The position numbers were made by a program, and so were the translations under genes. A stretch of DNA of 8,151 bases from Candidatus Borrarchaeota archaeon (GTDB lineage Archaea > Asgardarchaeota > Sifarchaeia > Borrarchaeales > Borrarchaeaceae). The notes beneath the pieces were generated by a model. It worked only from the letters and a program-made list of their open reading frames with translations. It did no database searches and was not told where the DNA came from. The DNA lies in NCBI GenBank assembly GCA_016840645.1, contig JAEORY010000168.1, positions 1 through 8,151 on the forward strand, given 5' to 3'. Below, piece by piece: positions 6,865-8,151 of this stretch (the first letter of the stretch is position 1; every line of letters starts with the position of its first letter).

Positions 6865-6873
6865 TTAAATTAT
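6865..6873 (-). promoter_or_regulatory. TATA-like box before glutaredoxin-like copy 2
   Basis: ATAATTTAA on the minus strand is centred about 26 nt before ATG 6843, so a transcript would start at or next to the start codon. No convincing SD box lies between. Copies 2 and 3 could therefore be expressed separately from copy 1. Confidence 0.35.
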
Positions 6874-6906
6874 GAAAACTAAGTTATGCATAAATCAGAT
6901 TTTGAG

Positions 6907-6939
6907 GGCAGCCTGTTGACATTTTTTGATTCTGCTGCC
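6907..6939 (-). repeat. GGCAGC/GCTGCC hairpin between copies 1 and 2
   Basis: GGCAGC (6907-6912) and GCTGCC (6934-6939) are perfect 6-bp complements around a 21-nt AT-rich loop, starting 3 nt after the copy 1 stop codon. No T-run follows on the minus strand, so it is a poor terminator. It may shape or protect the 3' end of the copy 1 message. Confidence 0.4.
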
Positions 6940-6942
6940 AGC

Positions 6943-7266
6943 TTATAAATCGTGCTGATGCGTTTCCATTATATCTAATATGTTTTCGTATTTCTCTGTA
7001 TTGAATCCAACCATGCATTCCTCGCCATCGATGACTAAGAAAGGAAAGGCAACTCTTCGATTATATTTTGCTTTTAATTCGTCAACGATTTTATCTCTAG
7101 TTTTTCGGTCAAGTTTATCAACGTAAACATATTCAAATTCAACAGAATTATCGCGTAAAAACGCAAGAGCCCGTTTACAAAACCCACAAGTCGAGAGCGC
7201 ATAAACAGTAATTTTACAACCTTTTTTTTCACCGGCTTCTTGAGTAAACGATATTACAGATGACAT
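6943..7266 (-). CDS. glutaredoxin-like thiol-disulfide protein, copy 1
   Basis: A 107-aa protein and the first gene of the minus-strand tandem trio. It has YALSTCGFC (Cys27, Cys30), KRALAFLR helix 1, a DKLDRK loop, and Pro75 in VAFPFL followed by VIDGEECMVGF. The single Gly where classic glutaredoxins have GG argues against standard glutathione binding. An extra Cys17 precedes the first strand, and another Cys occurs in the GEECM segment. The C-terminus runs about seven residues past the other copies (ending METHQHDL). It is likely cytosolic, acting in disulfide reduction or thiol transfer. ATG 7266 is the only fitting start and shares 15 bases with the copy 2 start. No SD box is evident, and a TATA-like box at about 7293-7285 suggests a leaderless message. 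Confidence 0.92.
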   Translation of the reverse strand: MSSVISFTQEAGEKKGCKITVYALSTCGFCKRALAFLRDNSVEFEYVYVDKLDRKTRDKIVDELKAKYNRRVAFPFLVIDGEECMVGFNTEKYENILDIMETHQHDL

Positions 7267-7284
7267 AAGATCTAGTGTATTAGG

Positions 7285-7293
7285 CTATAGTTT
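7285..7293 (-). promoter_or_regulatory. TATA-like box before glutaredoxin-like copy 1
   Basis: AAACTATAG on the minus strand lies 19-27 nt before ATG 7266, preceded by an A-rich stretch (TCTTAAA). The predicted start site falls almost on the ATG, and no SD box is present, so a leaderless transcript is likely. The match to a TATA consensus is moderate. Confidence 0.3.
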
Positions 7294-7562
7294 TTAAGAT
7301 TTTTGAAAGCGGAAAGTCTAAACGATTTTTCTACTTAAGTGAAAGAACAAAGTGAAAAGTTTCGGTGAATAAAGTCCAGGTGAGTGCTAAGAGGCAACAC
7401 TTACTAAGCATTAATGCTTTTGTAGTTTTTCGCCTTAATCTATATTCGTTTAATAGGTGTTATATCTTCTCTATACATTAGATTGTGATACAAAGTTCAA
7501 AAAGAGGACACAAAAGTACTTCAGATTAGATGGATAACTAAAAGGAAATTAGGAAAAAAAGT
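7294..7562. other. intergenic region with direct repeats and palindromes
   Basis: No gene is supported here. Visible structures: AAGTGAAA occurs twice (7337-7344 and 7350-7357, 13 bp apart), which places TTTCACTT repeats about 70-90 nt upstream of the copy 1 ATG, where an archaeal regulator could bind. GTGAGTG (7380-7386) can pair with CACTTAC (7398-7404), with one G-T pair. AAGCATTAATGCTT (7406-7419) is a perfect 14-bp palindrome followed on the plus strand by TTTTGTAGTTTTT. A minus-strand T7 (7560-7554) directly after the stop of the 62-aa gene is its likely terminator. Short frames here (for example from GTG 7458, 26 aa) look random. Confidence 0.4.
7554..7560 (-). terminator. T7 tract after the 62-aa gene
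   Basis: On the minus strand, seven T residues follow the TAA stop by only a few bases and continue as TTTCC-rich sequence, with no hairpin. This fits archaeal oligo-T termination and separates the 62-aa gene from the glutaredoxin-like genes. Confidence 0.45.
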
Positions 7563-7751
7563 TTAAACCTGTTTCATAACGTTTTTTGTTGTTGCTGTGA
7601 ATTTCATTTCAGTTTCATCTGAAACGCGAGGTGCTAACAACTTGGGTATCATTTCAATTCGTTTTCTTTCCTCTTCATGTACCTCCGCAGGTACCATTCT
7701 TGTGTAGACTCCCTTTTCGTTAATTCCAATTTTAAGATAGTAGTTTGCCAT
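7563..7751 (-). CDS. hypothetical 62-aa protein
   Basis: A small protein of 62 residues that I do not recognise. The frame stays open upstream to an ATG at 7832, but the start at ATG 7751 (MANYYLKIGINEKG) is strongly preferred because GAGGTG, the best SD box in the window, sits 5 nt before it. A BRE/TATA-like sequence (CCGAAAT...TTAATAAA, about 7800-7785) predicts a start site near 7763, just ahead of the SD. The N-terminal part alternates hydrophobic and polar residues, consistent with two or three beta strands. A charged helix (VHEEERKRIEMIPKLL) follows, then a polar tail. There are no cysteines, signal peptide or membrane helix. It lies upstream of, and in the same direction as, the glutaredoxin-like genes but is separated by about 300 bp and a T-tract, so it is probably its own unit. 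Confidence 0.65.
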   Translation of the reverse strand: MANYYLKIGINEKGVYTRMVPAEVHEEERKRIEMIPKLLAPRVSDETEMKFTATTKNVMKQV

Positions 7752-7832
7752 TTTAGCACCTCGCGAATATATAATATCTTCTAGTTTATTAAGATTTCGG
7801 AAAAAATGCCCGCAGAAATAGTATCTCGTCAA

Positions 7833-8151
7833 TTATGTTCGCAAGGTAGTTTTAATTTAATCCATCATTCGTAAAGTATTTGATATAATCCAGCGTAGCT
7901 CTCATTCGTTGAAAAAAACATAAAAAGCTGCGCTGAAAAAACGCTTATAGAGAGAAAATAGCTATAAATAATGATCTATACCAGTATATAGGTCTATAGA
8001 GAATTGATAGAGTCATCCCACGATCATGTTTTGAATGCCTCATTTGATTATTGCATTACGGATATCGCAGTACAAGACCTACACCTACCTCTTTGAGATC
8101 CACAGTTCTTGAGAGTGCGATTTTTGAATTTAAATCAGTACAATGGCAAGC
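7833..8151. other. intergenic region with two hairpins, no supported gene
   Basis: No frame with an SD box or family match is seen. Two inverted repeats stand out. CAGCGTAGCT (7891-7900) and AGCTGCGCTG (7926-7935) form a 10-bp stem with one G-T pair and a 25-nt loop. GATCTATA (7973-7980) and TATAGGTC (7987-7994) form an 8-bp stem with one G-T pair around CCAGTA. They may mark a small RNA or a regulatory region. A minus-strand frame entering from the right edge stops at 8056-8058 (31 codons) and might be the tail of a neighbouring gene, but nothing confirms it. Confidence 0.3.

Noticed and set aside
7752..7832. Upstream extension of the 62-aa gene to ATG 7832
   Set aside because: The strong SD box and promoter-like sequence fall inside this segment, pointing to the internal ATG 7751.
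8056..8151. Minus-strand open frame entering from the right edge, 31 codons ending RYP-stop
   Set aside because: Could be the tail of a neighbouring gene, but the fragment is too short and has no recognisable motif.
1..8151. tRNA genes, CRISPR arrays, insertion sequences
   Set aside because: No T-arm consensus, no regularly spaced repeats, and no transposase or paired terminal repeats were found on reading both strands.

Overview
The window looks like a piece of an AT-rich archaeal chromosome. The evidence is archaeal-style Shine-Dalgarno boxes (AGGTGAT before acs, GAGGTG before the 62-aa gene), BRE/TATA-like boxes about 25 nt before predicted transcript starts, T-rich tracts after stop codons, and some genes whose TATA-like box sits so close to the ATG that a leaderless mRNA is expected. 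The lineage cannot be fixed by eye. An AT-rich mesophilic group (Asgard, Bathyarchaeia or Thermoplasmata relatives) is a guess. Several proteins (Tag, the CoA transferase-GNAT fusion) belong to families also common in bacteria, so exchange with bacteria is plausible.

Layout: 1-308 is a T-rich leader region with a perfect palindrome before acs. 309-2327 (+) encodes AMP-forming acetyl-CoA synthetase. It converges with 2395-4293 (-), an acetyl-CoA hydrolase/CoA-transferase fused to a C-terminal GNAT acetyltransferase domain. The 4294-4604 divergent region holds a promoter on each side and a hairpin-rich patch that may be a small RNA. 4605-5186 (+) is 3-methyladenine DNA glycosylase I (Tag). 5426-6085 (+) is a protein made almost wholly of six TPR repeats. 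A compact, inverted-repeat-rich convergent terminator region (6086-6213) separates it from three tandem minus-strand glutaredoxin-like genes (7266 down to 6214). Upstream of these lie a repeat-bearing intergenic region and a 62-aa conserved-looking hypothetical gene (7563-7751, -). The last 320 bases show no gene I can support, only hairpins.

How they fit: the left half is an acetate/acetyl-CoA node. Acs spends ATP to make acetyl-CoA, while the neighbouring enzyme moves or hydrolyses acyl-CoA thioesters and carries a GNAT domain resembling that of Pat-type protein acetyltransferases, which elsewhere switch Acs off by acetylating its catalytic lysine. The right half is a thiol-disulfide cluster: three divergent copies of one CxxC protein (CGFC, CAHC, CGFC) that lack the glutathione-site Gly-Gly of classic glutaredoxins. 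There are no rRNA or tRNA genes, insertion sequences or CRISPR arrays that I can see.
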